Shown: positions 1-10,938, counted from the first letter of the stretch. The stretch: 64,000 bases of DNA from Sedimentisphaerales bacterium (GCA_016936075.1 JAFGPS010000195.1:1-64000); one strand, 5' to 3'. A program made the numbers and translations. The notes: generated from the sequence alone by a model not told the origin.

Positions 1-444
1 ATACTGGGTAACGAAGCATTTATAAACAATAAATGGTACAAGGAAGGTGACATGGTTCAGGATGCTAAAATTGTATCAATCGAACCTACACAGGTCACAA
101 TAGAATGGGATGGAAAGAAAACTGTTTTACGTCCTCTTGGTGCTAATGTCGCTTCAAACGGAACAAGTGGAAATGCTCCCCCCAGACCAGAAAACATTAT
201 AACCTCTGGCCGGAGAGCCGTTTCAATTGTACCACCTGCGCAGGGACAACCTCCCGATGAAACTCCCAGTCCAGACGTAGTTATAATGGAACCACCTTCA
301 CAAGATCAAATGCCGGATGAAATTAAAAATGCAATGGAGCAAATGAACCTTCCAAATATGAGCCCGGAAATGCTTCAAAATATGAGTGAGGAACAAAGGA
401 AACAGTTCGAGCAAATGATCATGCGGCGTATGGAAATGAACTGA
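1..444 (+). CDS. GspB/GspC-like type II secretion protein, C-terminal part (5' end outside window)
   Basis: The reading frame is open from base 1, so this is the C-terminal end of a longer protein; the first ATG at 52 is internal. The opening residues (about 10-40) follow the pattern 'INNKWYKEGD...V..I....V...W.G', typical of the small beta domain of GspB/GspC/PilP proteins that contact the secretin. A proline-rich linker and a Met/Gln/Glu-rich tail with 'NMSPEMLQNMSEEQRKQ' follow. The secretin starts 82 bases downstream on the same strand, consistent with one type II secretion or pseudopilus operon. The family call rests on a short motif and on context; the exact component cannot be fixed. 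Confidence 0.55.
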   Translation: MLGNEAFINNKWYKEGDMVQDAKIVSIEPTQVTIEWDGKKTVLRPLGANVASNGTSGNAPPRPENIITSGRRAVSIVPPAQGQPPDETPSPDVVIMEPPSQDQMPDEIKNAMEQMNLPNMSPEMLQNMSEEQRKQFEQMIMRRMEMN

Positions 445-526
445 AACTAAAAAATATAATCCCCGGTAATCGCTGGGATATTTAAAATGAACTATAAAAA
501 AATCAAATTTAATCGAGGCACATAAC

Positions 527-3500
527 ATGAAAAAATCAAACAAAATAATCTCAATAATATTCAGTATAATTGCAATACTTCTTATTATTATTGAAGTTCG
601 TTTTTTGTCTCCCATGCCCCAGCCGTCGGATGAATCGCTCAGATTAGGAGAACCGCGAATAACTTCCGAGCAAAACACTCCATCAAACCAGGAAGAAGAA
701 AATCAGGAAGTTTCCGAACCTGATTTTTCCAATGAACCTGACGATAGAAATACATCTGAAGAGAATGCTGCTTCGCCTGACTCAAATCAACCTAACGACA
801 ATGAACAGAAAGAACCTGACAAAACAGAAGATATAGGCGATCCTAATGATCCTCTGGAGGCAGTCCATATCAATAATATGGAAATGAAAAATATCATGTC
901 TAAGCTTATGGATTGGACTGGCAAGAGTATTATTCCTTCCAATGAAGCTATGAAAGTTAAAATCACTGTTTTTACACCCAAAAAACTTCCAAGAAGCAAA
1001 GCCCTTCAGCTTATCTACAGCGCACTGAAAGAACAGGGTTATATCGTTGAGGAATACGACGACGATACACTCAGAATAAAACAGATAACAGATGCAACCA
1101 AACTCAGTATGGTCCCGATAATTGACTCAAACACACCGCTCGCTGCTATTGAAAACAAAGAACAGATTGTCCAGAAATTCTTTAAGCTCAATAATTACAC
1201 ACCTTCACAAATGGGACAAGTTCTTATACCTATGCTCGGCGAGTATGGAAATCTCAGCGCAGATGACGACACGAAAATTCTGGGAATTATTGATACAGTT
1301 CGTACTCTCATGCGAATGGAATCAGTAATCCAGCAATTCGATACATTGACGGCCGAGCCAATGATCGAAGATATTTTTGAAATACGCTATCGAAAACCTT
1401 CAGAAGTCATTCAGTTACTTCAGGTACTTATAACAGAAAACAGCAGTTCCGGATCATTGAAATATTTAACCGGTAATAATAGTCAGAGTAAACCTGAGCA
1501 AAACACACCTGTTCCGCCTGCTCCTAACAAAAATAAAACTCCTTCTCGAAGTCCCGCCGGGGCAAACAAAAGCGGCGGCTCAGCAACATCTGTAACAATA
1601 GGAACCGGAAGAACGCCGCCAACATTTATAGCTGAACCAAGAAACAGTTGGATTATCGCAAGAGCAACTGAAACAGATATGGAATTAATTCGCCATTGGG
1701 TAGCAAAACTCGACACCCCCGCTACTATGGTAGATGAAAACACGCCGCTTGCGAGTATTGAAAATAAAAACCAGGTTGTACAAAGATTTTTCAAGCTCGA
1801 AAATTACAGTCCGACATTAATGATGCAATTAATAAGACCAATGTTAAATAATACTGGTTACGTAAGTGCTGAAGAAAGCACAAGAACATTATTAATAATG
1901 GACACTGTCGAAAGCCTGATTCGTGTCGAAGGTATTATCGAAAATTTCGATGTGCCCGGAACCGAACAGGCAGTTGCAAATACATACAATCTTCAATACG
2001 CTGACCCGTCGGAAGTTGTACAATTAATTACAATGCTGCTAAGCCAGGATGGTTCCAATTCAAGAAGCAGCTCTGGAATTAGTATTCGTTCATCTGGTGG
2101 CGGTATAGTTATAAGTTCCAGCGGCCGGAGTTCTTCATCGGGCAGTTTCATGCCCGCTACGTCAAGTGCGATGTTAGGAGGAAGCAGAATCCCGGTAGTA
2201 ATGATTCCATACCCGGATCGCAAACAAATAATAGCACGCGGCCCTGCTGAAGCAATGCAGCAAATCGAAGAATGGATAATAAAGCTTGACCAGAAAGAGA
2301 GTCTCGATAGAGAATATGATCTTATAGTCCCTCAATTTATCGATGTCTCTGAAGTATCATCAAGAATCAGTTCCATGCTAAGTCAAATGCCAGGGCAGGA
2401 GATACGAAAAAGTGTACTTATCCAACCTCTTACAAAAGACGGACAAATTATGATTTTCGGCAAGAAAGAAATGCGAGACATGATAAAGAAACTCATCCTT
2501 GAAATAGATATTCCACCGGGAGTATTCGAAACAAAATATTTCAAGTTAAAACATGCTGATCCTGATATGATTAAAACCAGGATAGATGAGTTATATAGCG
2601 GGACATATAGCGGAAGCGGCAATTCTAATACTACTCGTTATTATGTTTACGAATATTATTACGATTCATATAACAGCGGCGGAAGCGGTTCGTCTAAAAT
2701 GTCAAAAGATTCTGTAAGAGTTATTTCTGATCCCGCATTGGGACAGGTCACTGTAATAGCTTCAGAAGATAATATGAAAAAAATTGAAAAGCAAATCAAG
2801 GAATGGGACATTCCGATAGATGCTGAATCACTCAGACCAAGATTTCTCGAACTCAGAAATGTTGACCCGGTTAAAATGGCACAATTCCTGACAACTTTAT
2901 TCTCTCAACCATCCAATAGCGGAATGTCATATTCGTCGTACAATAGTTATGACGATTCGGAAACAAAAAAGAAAATTGTCGGGCCGCTTTATGGACAATT
3001 AACTTTCGAGTATATTCCCGGAACAAAAAAGATTATTGTAATAAGTAAAATTCCGGAAGCGTATGATATTATCGAAAAACTCGTACTTGAAATTGATAGC
3101 GAAGAAATGGCGGAAGTACCAACTGTTGTGCCGCTTAAATTTGCGAATCCGGAAAGAATTTGCGAAATTCTGAATGCAACCTTCAGTCAACCCGGAGCTT
3201 CTGTAGAAATTCTTCGTTCTGAGAACGGCTTAAGTCAATATTCAATGGAAAGTGAATCAGGCTCGACAAATAATAATAATAATTCAAATAATAATAATTC
3301 AAGAGATGGATACACTCCCTGGTGGGGTACATCAGTATCACGTAATACAACCGACGATGAAAGACCTATTAGCAATGTAATAGGAAAAATCAGATTTGTA
3401 CCAGAAACTCGTACTAAATCCATCCTTGTTCTTTCGCCGCCTGAATTCGTCAAAAATATTATAGCTCTGATTGACGCTCTCGACAGGCCGAGTAAACAGG

Positions 3501-4339
3501 TGATGATAAAAGCGGTCGTTGTAGAAGTTGACCATAAAAACCTAAGCTCACTTGGAGTGCAGTTGGCAACCAATCCGAGTGCGTTCGGGTCTCTTGGAGA
3601 AAACTCATTAATCGCATTAAACGCATTACAGCAGCTTGACACACATGGTTCGTCAAATTTTGGAGCATCCGGTGCTCAAGGAACGGTAGTTACAAACACT
3701 TTAAGCGCTAACATTTACGGCCTGCTCGATTTTCTTGAAAAGAAAGTGAACGCAAAGATTCTGAACCAGCAGACTATGTGGACACAGAACAATGAAGAAG
3801 CGAGCTTCTTCAAAGGCGATAGAGTCGCCTTTTATACTGCGGCAACAACTGGTACTGGTACATCAACGCAGAATGTTGAATTCCAAAAAGTCGGTATGAA
3901 TGTGGCTGTCCGACCAAGTATAACTCCGAATAAAGAAGTTGATATGAATATTAATATTCTCATTTCACAGCTTACATCAGATGAGAAGAACGGCCAGCCG
4001 GTCAGGACTGAAATGGAAACTAAAACCAAAATGGTAGTCTCCGACGGTCAAACACTCATGCTTGGCGGTATTCTCTTCCAGCAGGATGGAGTTATCAAAC
4101 GAGGAGTACCGGGTCTCAGTGACATACCTATTCTTGGAGGACTTTTCACTCATACTGAAAAGACACTGGCAAACAATGAATTAATTGTATTTATCACGCC
4201 ATACGTATTCGATATAGACGAGGAAACAGGAGAAGTCTCCCCGGAAATCCAGGAGCAGATAAATATTCCGCTCGATAAACTCAATCAAATAAGAAAAGAT
4301 TTAAAAATTAATATCGACAATATGGAACTACCAAAATAA
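527..4339 (+). CDS. Very long type II secretion secretin (GspD/PulD-like)
   Basis: 1270 residues, about twice a usual GspD. One N-terminal hydrophobic segment (about residues 7-28) is followed by an acidic, Asn/Pro/Glu-rich linker, then a chain of secretin N-type domains. The C-terminal pore domain has the secretin signature near its end ('GVPGLSDIPILGGLF' followed by 'NNELIVFITPYVF'). Two modules, starting near residues 202 and 405, are clearly duplicated ('NTPLAAIENK' and 'NTPLASIENK', each followed by about 75 similar residues). Ser/Gly- and Asn-rich spacers separate domains. Start ATG 527 has GAGG upstream. It would form the outer-membrane channel of a type II secretion or pilus-like system. 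Extra N-domains suggest a long periplasmic vestibule; long multi-domain secretins are familiar from Planctomycetota (inference). Confidence 0.9.
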   Translation: MKKSNKIISIIFSIIAILLIIIEVRFLSPMPQPSDESLRLGEPRITSEQNTPSNQEEENQEVSEPDFSNEPDDRNTSEENAASPDSNQPNDNEQKEPDKTEDIGDPNDPLEAVHINNMEMKNIMSKLMDWTGKSIIPSNEAMKVKITVFTPKKLPRSKALQLIYSALKEQGYIVEEYDDDTLRIKQITDATKLSMVPIIDSNTPLAAIENKEQIVQKFFKLNNYTPSQMGQVLIPMLGEYGNLSADDDTKILGIIDTVRTLMRMESVIQQFDTLTAEPMIEDIFEIRYRKPSEVIQLLQVLITENSSSGSLKYLTGNNSQSKPEQNTPVPPAPNKNKTPSRSPAGANKSGGSATSVTIGTGRTPPTFIAEPRNSWIIARATETDMELIRHWVAKLDTPATMVDENTPLASIENKNQVVQRFFKLENYSPTLMMQLIRPMLNNTGYVSAEESTRTLLIMDTVESLIRVEGIIENFDVPGTEQAVANTYNLQYADPSEVVQLITMLLSQDGSNSRSSSGISIRSSGGGIVISSSGRSSSSGSFMPATSSAMLGGSRIPVVMIPYPDRKQIIARGPAEAMQQIEEWIIKLDQKESLDREYDLIVPQFIDVSEVSSRISSMLSQMPGQEIRKSVLIQPLTKDGQIMIFGKKEMRDMIKKLILEIDIPPGVFETKYFKLKHADPDMIKTRIDELYSGTYSGSGNSNTTRYYVYEYYYDSYNSGGSGSSKMSKDSVRVISDPALGQVTVIASEDNMKKIEKQIKEWDIPIDAESLRPRFLELRNVDPVKMAQFLTTLFSQPSNSGMSYSSYNSYDDSETKKKIVGPLYGQLTFEYIPGTKKIIVISKIPEAYDIIEKLVLEIDSEEMAEVPTVVPLKFANPERICEILNATFSQPGASVEILRSENGLSQYSMESESGSTNNNNNSNNNNSRDGYTPWWGTSVSRNTTDDERPISNVIGKIRFVPETRTKSILVLSPPEFVKNIIALIDALDRPSKQVMIKAVVVEVDHKNLSSLGVQLATNPSAFGSLGENSLIALNALQQLDTHGSSNFGASGAQGTVVTNTLSANIYGLLDFLEKKVNAKILNQQTMWTQNNEEASFFKGDRVAFYTAATTGTGTSTQNVEFQKVGMNVAVRPSITPNKEVDMNINILISQLTSDEKNGQPVRTEMETKTKMVVSDGQTLMLGGILFQQDGVIKRGVPGLSDIPILGGLFTHTEKTLANNELIVFITPYVFDIDEETGEVSPEIQEQINIPLDKLNQIRKDLKINIDNMELPK

Positions 4340-4353
4340 GCAAACATATTTTG

Positions 4354-5601
<1,248 letters not shown>

Positions 5602-5659
5602 AAGCCATGCATTTTCATAAGAACTATAAATTTATACACTTAACAGTTTAATATAAATT

Positions 5660-5686
5660 TTGTAAGATTGTTTAAGTTGCTATTAT
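5660..5686 (+). promoter_or_regulatory. Possible promoter of the molybdenum-cofactor operon
   Basis: TTGTAA (5660-5665), a 15-base spacer and TATTAT (5681-5686), about 78 bases before moeA. The match is weak and the spacer is short; it is listed because some promoter is needed in this 160-base gap. An imperfect hairpin (5688-5724) follows it. Confidence 0.3.
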
Positions 5687-5763
5687 GTTTTCATCCGGAC
5701 GAAAGATAAATTCCCAGATGAAAGTCTTAAATTGAAAATATTAAATATAAATCGAGCATAAAA

Positions 5764-6939
5764 ATGTTGCCGTTTGACAAAGCTCTTAAAATAGTTCTTA
5801 ATGAAGCCAGCACCTTAAGTAGTGAAACTGTAAGTATTGAAGATTCACTAAACCGCATTTTATCTGAAGATATCAAATCTGATATTGATTTGCCGCCCTG
5901 CGATAGAGCTATAATGGATGGTTACGCCTGTCGTCGAGAAGATATTGATAAAGAACTATCAATAGTGGAAATAATCCAGGCTGGGAAAAAACCTGAAAAA
6001 GAAATAGAACCAAATCAATGTGCAAAGATTATGACTGGTGCGTCAATGCCCAAAGGTGCAGACTGCGTAATCATGGTCGAACACACGGAAAATCCAACTG
6101 GCAAAACAGTTCGGATTTTTGGAAACAATACAAACGACTTTATTCGATACGAAGGTGAAGATATTCATGCCGGACAGGTTGTACTTAATAAAGGTATCTT
6201 AATTAAGCCGCAGCATATTGCTGTGCTCGCATCTGCAGGTTGTACAAAAGTCCCTGTTGCAAAGCAGCCTATAGTAGGAATTATTGCCACCGGGGATGAA
6301 CTGGTTGAGCCGGATACAAAACCGAATCCATGGCAATTAAGGAATAGTAACAGTTTGCAGCTTAAGGCACAACTTGAGAATATCGGCACAAACGTGATTT
6401 ATTATGGAATTGCAAAAGACTCCATTGATGAGATTGACATAGCCTTTAAAAAGGCCGCTGATGAGTGCGATGTAGTAACTATATCAGGCGGAGTCTCAAT
6501 GGGCGATTTTGATTTTGGGCCCGAGATATTTAAGAAAAATAATGTAAAACTTTTATTTGAAAAAATTGCTCTCAAGCCGGGCAAGCCTACAGTCTTTGGA
6601 GTAAGAGAAGGACTTTACTGTTTCGGTATTCCCGGAAATCCAGTATCAACTTTTACAGTGACGAAATTATTAATCAAACCTTTTCTGTATAAATTGATGG
6701 GACATGAATATTGTCCATTGAATATAAAACTGCCGCTCGGAGAAACCATAAAAAGAAAAGATATAGAACGACTGGGCTGGTTTCCGGTTAGAATAACAAG
6801 CGAAGGAAATGTAAAATCAATCGACTATCACGGCTCGGCACATATCAATGCGCTGAGTTGTGCAGACGGATTAATAAGTATGGATATTGGTATTGCAGAA
6901 TTATCTAAAGATTCTATTGTACCTGTCAGGCTAATTTGA
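5764..6939 (+). CDS. moeA: Molybdopterin molybdenumtransferase MoeA
   Basis: 391 residues, normal length for MoeA. The substrate-binding motif 'DRAIMDGYACR' is near residue 47, 'MTGASMPKGADCVIMVEHTE' near 90-110, the MoCF-type domain shows 'ISGGVSMGDFDF', and 'GIPGNPVSTF' is near 300. MoeA inserts molybdate into adenylylated molybdopterin to give active molybdenum cofactor in the cytoplasm. First gene of a tight rightward operon (next ATG is 1 base after its stop) that supplies cofactor, very probably to the molybdenum hydroxylase encoded just downstream on the other strand. Ribosome binding site is weak (GAGC). Confidence 0.95.
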   Translation: MLPFDKALKIVLNEASTLSSETVSIEDSLNRILSEDIKSDIDLPPCDRAIMDGYACRREDIDKELSIVEIIQAGKKPEKEIEPNQCAKIMTGASMPKGADCVIMVEHTENPTGKTVRIFGNNTNDFIRYEGEDIHAGQVVLNKGILIKPQHIAVLASAGCTKVPVAKQPIVGIIATGDELVEPDTKPNPWQLRNSNSLQLKAQLENIGTNVIYYGIAKDSIDEIDIAFKKAADECDVVTISGGVSMGDFDFGPEIFKKNNVKLLFEKIALKPGKPTVFGVREGLYCFGIPGNPVSTFTVTKLLIKPFLYKLMGHEYCPLNIKLPLGETIKRKDIERLGWFPVRITSEGNVKSIDYHGSAHINALSCADGLISMDIGIAELSKDSIVPVRLI

Positions 6940-6940
6940 A

Positions 6941-7906
6941 ATGCAGAACATAATTGACTATCTCAGAGTTTCAGTGACTAATAAATGCAATTTGAAATGC
7001 ATTTATTGCCATCCCCTCAGTGACAATGAACTGAGCGAATACCAGGACATTATGGATACGAATGAAATTCTGCATATCATCAAACTCTTTGTAAAATGCG
7101 GCATAAAAAGAGTTCGCTTAACAGGAGGCGAGCCGTCACTTAGAAATGACATTCTTCAACTTGTAAACCAATTATCTTTAACAGAAGGTATTGAGGACAT
7201 CTCAGTCACAACAAATGGAGTTCTTCTCGAATCCATGGCACAGGATTTAAAGACTGCTGGTTTACAGAGAATAAATATAAGCGTGGATTCTTTGGACAAG
7301 GAAGTCTATAAAACCATAACAGGATTTGATGTGCTCGAAAATGTAACAAAGGGAATTCAAAAGGCAATAGAAGTCGGTTTGAAGCCAGTGAAAATTAATT
7401 GTGTTGTAGTAAAAGGTGTCAATAGCAGTAAAGAAGAAATAATTCCATTAGCTAAAATGAGTATTGATTTGCCGGTCACAGTAAGATTCGTGGAATATTA
7501 TCCGACAAGCAATAATTCAAAACTCGACAAAGGTTTTGTTCCTAATATTGAAATTAAAAAAATAATCGAGCAGACATTTGGTACACTTGATAATACATCA
7601 GAGATAAAAGGTTACGGACCTGCTCAGAATTTCAAAATTAAAAATTCTGTAGGAGCGATAGGATTCATAAGCGGCAGGTCCACTATGTTTTGTGACCAAT
7701 GCAACCGTATAAGGCTAAGTTGTGATGGAAAATTAAAACCATGCTTATACTCTGCAAAGCAGTATGATATTAGAGAGTTGCTAAGTAAATGTGCAAGTGA
7801 AGAAAACGTATTAGCGAAAATGAAATACATTATTCAGAAAAAAAGTAACTACAATAAGAAGACCAGACCTATGGAAGAATTTTCCATGCAGAGTATTGGA
7901 GGATAA
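6941..7906 (+). CDS. moaA: GTP 3',8-cyclase MoaA (radical SAM)
   Basis: 321 residues. The radical-SAM cluster motif is C16-X3-C20-X2-C23 in 'NKCNLKCIYC'. The second, substrate-binding 4Fe-4S site is the CX2CX13C set in 'FCDQCNRIRLSC...KPC'. The protein ends in Gly-Gly ('SMQSIGG'), the conserved C-terminal tail of MoaA. It performs the first step of molybdopterin synthesis, GTP to 3',8-cyclo-7,8-dihydro-GTP, with MoaC completing cPMP. It begins one base past the moeA stop; both clusters are oxygen-sensitive. Confidence 0.96.
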   Translation: MQNIIDYLRVSVTNKCNLKCIYCHPLSDNELSEYQDIMDTNEILHIIKLFVKCGIKRVRLTGGEPSLRNDILQLVNQLSLTEGIEDISVTTNGVLLESMAQDLKTAGLQRINISVDSLDKEVYKTITGFDVLENVTKGIQKAIEVGLKPVKINCVVVKGVNSSKEEIIPLAKMSIDLPVTVRFVEYYPTSNNSKLDKGFVPNIEIKKIIEQTFGTLDNTSEIKGYGPAQNFKIKNSVGAIGFISGRSTMFCDQCNRIRLSCDGKLKPCLYSAKQYDIRELLSKCASEENVLAKMKYIIQKKSNYNKKTRPMEEFSMQSIGG

Positions 7907-7930
7907 AATCCAAAACAGGAATTTGTGTAA

Positions 7931-8368
7931 ATGATTGATATAAGTAAAAAAGATATTACCGTAAGAACAGCAAAAGCCAAAGGGACAATAGCTTTCGGTG
8001 ACAAAGCATTCGAAATTATAAAAAATAGAACAAGCAAAAAAGGTGATGTATTTACAACCGCGAAAATCGCTTCTATTCAGGCCGTAAAATCTACGCCGAA
8101 TTTGATTCCGATGTGTCATCCAATTCCAATAGAATCTGTTCAAGTCGATTTTGAAAACAACGAATCTGAAAAAACTGTCACTATAATAGTTACGGTCAAA
8201 TCAACTGGAAGAACCGGTGTAGAAATGGAAGCTTTGTGCGGCGCTGCGACTGGTTGTCTTACAATTTATGATATGCTCAAATATTCTGACAAAGCGATGG
8301 TAATAAAAGAAGTGAAACTGATTGAAAAAACAGGTGGAAAAAGTGGCGACTATAAAAGGCAGGATTAA
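7931..8368 (+). CDS. moaC: Cyclic pyranopterin monophosphate synthase MoaC
   Basis: 145 residues with the MoaC core: 'AKIASIQAVKSTPNLIPMCHPIPI' region, 'VKSTGRTGVEMEALCGA' and 'TIYDMLKY'. It converts the MoaA product into cPMP. AGGA precedes ATG 7931. The C-terminal end overlaps the start of the MOSC gene. The genes for molybdopterin synthase (moaD, moaE) and MoeB are not in the window and must lie elsewhere if this pathway is complete. Confidence 0.95.
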   Translation: MIDISKKDITVRTAKAKGTIAFGDKAFEIIKNRTSKKGDVFTTAKIASIQAVKSTPNLIPMCHPIPIESVQVDFENNESEKTVTIIVTVKSTGRTGVEMEALCGAATGCLTIYDMLKYSDKAMVIKEVKLIEKTGGKSGDYKRQD

Positions 8369-8792
8369 AGCTATATCAATTTCCGAGAAAAAGGGCATGA
8401 GAAAGAAAAATGTACTCGAAGCTAAACTGGAAGTTGACCACGGAATAATCGGAGATGCTCATGCCGGGAAATGGCACAGGCAAATAAGTTTACTTGGCTT
8501 TGAATCTTTTGCTGAAGTAGTTGCTCAGGGAGTAATGGTATCGCCGGGTGATTTCGCTGAGAATATCACAACTGAAGGAATTAACCTTAAAGAAATAAAA
8601 GTTGGAGATAGAATATTATTGGGTAAGGATACAAAAATTGAAATTACACAAATTGGAAAGAAATGCCATACAAAATGTGAAATATATAAACAATTGGGAA
8701 ATTGTGTCATGCCGAAAGAAGGCCTTTTTGCGAAAGTTCTCAAAAGCGGCTCAATAAATATCGGTGACGAAATCGAGGTAATCAATGATTAA
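8343..8792 (+). CDS. MOSC-domain protein
   Basis: 149 residues from GTG 8343, chosen because AGGTGG sits 5 bases upstream; a TTG at 8322 is the other option. Sequence features include 'DHGIIGDAHAGKWHRQISLL' near the N-terminus, 'PGDFAENITTEGI' and the conserved Cys in 'IGKKCHTKCEIY'. Small stand-alone MOSC proteins are predicted to bind sulfur or molybdenum cofactor and often sit with moaC/mogA; a role in cofactor sulfuration or transfer is plausible but unproved. It overlaps moaC upstream and mogA downstream, implying translational coupling. Confidence 0.88.
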   Translation: MATIKGRIKAISISEKKGMRKKNVLEAKLEVDHGIIGDAHAGKWHRQISLLGFESFAEVVAQGVMVSPGDFAENITTEGINLKEIKVGDRILLGKDTKIEITQIGKKCHTKCEIYKQLGNCVMPKEGLFAKVLKSGSINIGDEIEVIND

Positions 8793-9261
8793 AACCGCAA
8801 TATTAACAATCAGCGATAGTTGTTCAAAAGGAACGCGAGAAGACATTAGCGGCCAAACTATCGCAGAAATGTTGCCTGAAAATAAATTCCAGATAAGCAA
8901 AATAAACATAGTACCTGATGACATACAGGAAATTGCAAAAGAGTTAATTAATTTCTGCGACAAAAATGAAATCGATATAGTATTCACTACAGGAGGGACA
9001 GGACTGGGACCACATGATGTCACTCCGGAAGCAACTGCTTCTATTAGTGACAAGCTCGTTCCTGGAATCAGCGAAATTATACGAGCTGAAGGTTTCAAAA
9101 AAACACCTAACGCCGCCCTATCAAGAGGAATATCCTGTATTAGAAAAAATACTTTGATTATAAATCTGCCCGGAAGTCCGAAGGGTGTACGAGAATCATT
9201 GGAAGTAATATTGACTTTTATACCTCACGCAATAAAAATGATGCATGGGAGCGGACATTAA
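8785..9261 (+). CDS. mogA: Molybdopterin adenylyltransferase (MogA/MoaB family)
   Basis: 158 residues with the family core 'ILTISDSCSKGTREDISG' and 'FTTGGTGLGPHDVTPEAT', and 'INLPGSPKGVRESL' near the end. MogA adenylylates molybdopterin before MoeA adds molybdenum. The start overlaps the MOSC gene by 8 bases and has GAGGT upstream. Sequence alone does not cleanly part MogA from MoaB, but in this operon the adenylyltransferase role is the simplest. Confidence 0.9.
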   Translation: MIKTAILTISDSCSKGTREDISGQTIAEMLPENKFQISKINIVPDDIQEIAKELINFCDKNEIDIVFTTGGTGLGPHDVTPEATASISDKLVPGISEIIRAEGFKKTPNAALSRGISCIRKNTLIINLPGSPKGVRESLEVILTFIPHAIKMMHGSGH

Positions 9262-9267
9262 ACAAAT

Positions 9268-10341
9268 ATGAGAGAAAAAACAGAAAATTCTGTAGAAGTC
9301 TTTGTAAAAGCAAAAGAGCTTCTCGATAGCGGCGAAAGTTTTGCTATTGCCTTGGTTCTTAACGCCGAAGGCTCAACGCCGCGTAAAGAAGGTGCGCGTG
9401 CTATTATTACAAATACCGGTAAACTTTTCGGAACCATCGGAGGAGGTGCCATAGAATGCGAAACGCAACGCCTTGCAGTAGAATCCTGCAAATCAAAAAA
9501 ATCTGTAATTTTCGATTTCGAATTACAAGGTCTGGACAGAGAAGGTGACACTCCTATCTGCGGTGGAAAAATGAGAATTCTTATCGATCCGATTTCAGTT
9601 CAACATAAAAATATTTTTAGCCAGATAGCAGAAACAATTAAACAAAGAAACAAAGGTATTTTCCTTACAACAATAAAATATTTACAAATAGAATATAAAT
9701 GGATCTCTTGTGATTCAATAAATTCTAATATAGATTTCCCAGGTGAAGAAGAAATAAACTTATGTCTGGAACATAAACAACCAGAGCTATTTATTCAAAA
9801 TAAAGGTGCGAAAGAAGTTTTCGTTGAACCTATTATTCCACGTCCTTTACTCGTAATTGCGGGCGGAGGTCATATAGGACAGGCTCTGGCAATTCAGGCG
9901 AGCTTAGTTGGCTTCGATATTTTGGTATTGGATGACAGGTCTGAATTTACAAATCGGGAGCTTTTCCCGAAAGACACAAAAACTATTTGCGACGATATTG
10001 CACAAGAGCTTTCCAAAATACCCGCTCAAAAAGATACTTACATTGTCATTGTCACTCGAGGACACAAAGATGACGCCCAGGCACTTGAGGAATGTATTAA
10101 CAAGCCTTTTACTTATATCGGTATGATAGGAAGTAAGCGAAAAGTCGCTATGATTCGTGACAGTTTAATTCAATCAGGTGTTTGTTCAACAGAACAATTC
10201 GAAAAAGTATTTTCGCCTATCGGTCTGAATATTGGCGCGTTGAGTGTACCGGAAATTGCGACAAGTATTACAGCAGAACTAATCGCCGTAAGGAGAATGG
10301 GTATAACGCATAAACCATGGACAGATAAGGAGACTCTATGA
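9268..10341 (+). CDS. xdhC: XdhC-family molybdenum cofactor insertion/sulfuration factor
   Basis: 357 residues: N-terminal XdhC/CoxI domain ('GSTPRKEGARAIIT', 'GTIGGGAIECE', 'ICGGKMRILI') and C-terminal Rossmann domain ('LLVIAGGGHIGQALA', 'DDRSEFTNRELFP', 'YIGMIGSKRKV'). XdhC proteins bind the cofactor and guide its sulfuration and insertion into xanthine-dehydrogenase-family enzymes. Its presence with the adjacent mocA-like gene ties this operon to the molybdenum hydroxylase encoded at 10.9-14.7 kb. The stop overlaps the next start by 4 bases. Confidence 0.92.
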   Translation: MREKTENSVEVFVKAKELLDSGESFAIALVLNAEGSTPRKEGARAIITNTGKLFGTIGGGAIECETQRLAVESCKSKKSVIFDFELQGLDREGDTPICGGKMRILIDPISVQHKNIFSQIAETIKQRNKGIFLTTIKYLQIEYKWISCDSINSNIDFPGEEEINLCLEHKQPELFIQNKGAKEVFVEPIIPRPLLVIAGGGHIGQALAIQASLVGFDILVLDDRSEFTNRELFPKDTKTICDDIAQELSKIPAQKDTYIVIVTRGHKDDAQALEECINKPFTYIGMIGSKRKVAMIRDSLIQSGVCSTEQFEKVFSPIGLNIGALSVPEIATSITAELIAVRRMGITHKPWTDKETL

Positions 10342-10934
10342 TTTGCGGAATTATTTTAGCGGCCGGTTTTTCGAGCAGAATGGGAAGCCAGAAACTCTTA
10401 CTTCCCTTTGGCAAAACTACAGTCATTTCACATATTACAAACCAACTTATTAATAGTAAAGTTACAAAAACATATGTTGTCGTAGGCCATCAGGCAGAAC
10501 AAGTCACTGAAGAACTTTCCGATAAGCCAGTGATAATTATTAATAATCCCGAATACAAAACTGGAATGTTATCTTCGGTAAGAGCCGGGATACGCGACTT
10601 ACCACAAGATTGCAAACAGATTCTTATTGCTCTTGGGGACCACCCATCCATCACAACAAGTTTTATAAACGAATTGATTCAAATATTTTCGCAGACAGAT
10701 AAGAAAATCATCGTTCCGAAATATGGCGACAAACGCGGGCATCCAATATTGTTTTCATCAATTTTCTCAGATGAAATTCTCACAAATTATGACGATATAG
10801 GCCTGCGCGGACTATTGCGAACTCATGATAGTGACATATATGAAATGAACGTTTCCGATTGCTCTGTTGTTTCAGATATGGATTACCCAGAAGACTATCA
10901 GCGAGAAATCAATAGATTTGAAAATAATAAATAA
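10338..10934 (+). CDS. mocA: MocA-like molybdenum cofactor cytidylyltransferase
   Basis: 198 residues of the NTP-transferase fold: 'GIILAAGFSSRMGSQKLLLPFG' N-terminal signature loop, 'VVGHQAEQV', 'LGDHPSI' metal-binding region. MocA makes the cytidine-dinucleotide form of the cofactor used by the xanthine dehydrogenase family. Strong AAGGAG before ATG 10338. Last gene of the operon; its stop is only 4 bases from the stop of the convergent Mo-subunit gene, with no terminator between. Confidence 0.85.
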   Translation: MICGIILAAGFSSRMGSQKLLLPFGKTTVISHITNQLINSKVTKTYVVVGHQAEQVTEELSDKPVIIINNPEYKTGMLSSVRAGIRDLPQDCKQILIALGDHPSITTSFINELIQIFSQTDKKIIVPKYGDKRGHPILFSSIFSDEILTNYDDIGLRGLLRTHDSDIYEMNVSDCSVVSDMDYPEDYQREINRFENNK

Positions 10935-10938
10935 CAAC

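Noticed and set aside
3268-3300. AAT-repeat microsatellite as a mobile or CRISPR-like repeat
   Set aside because: It encodes an Asn-rich linker within the secretin, in frame and between domains.
5688-5724. Molybdenum-cofactor riboswitch before moeA
   Set aside because: Only one 8-base hairpin (TTTTCATC/GATGAAAG) with a 21-base loop is visible; I cannot match the conserved Moco RNA elements or an expression platform.
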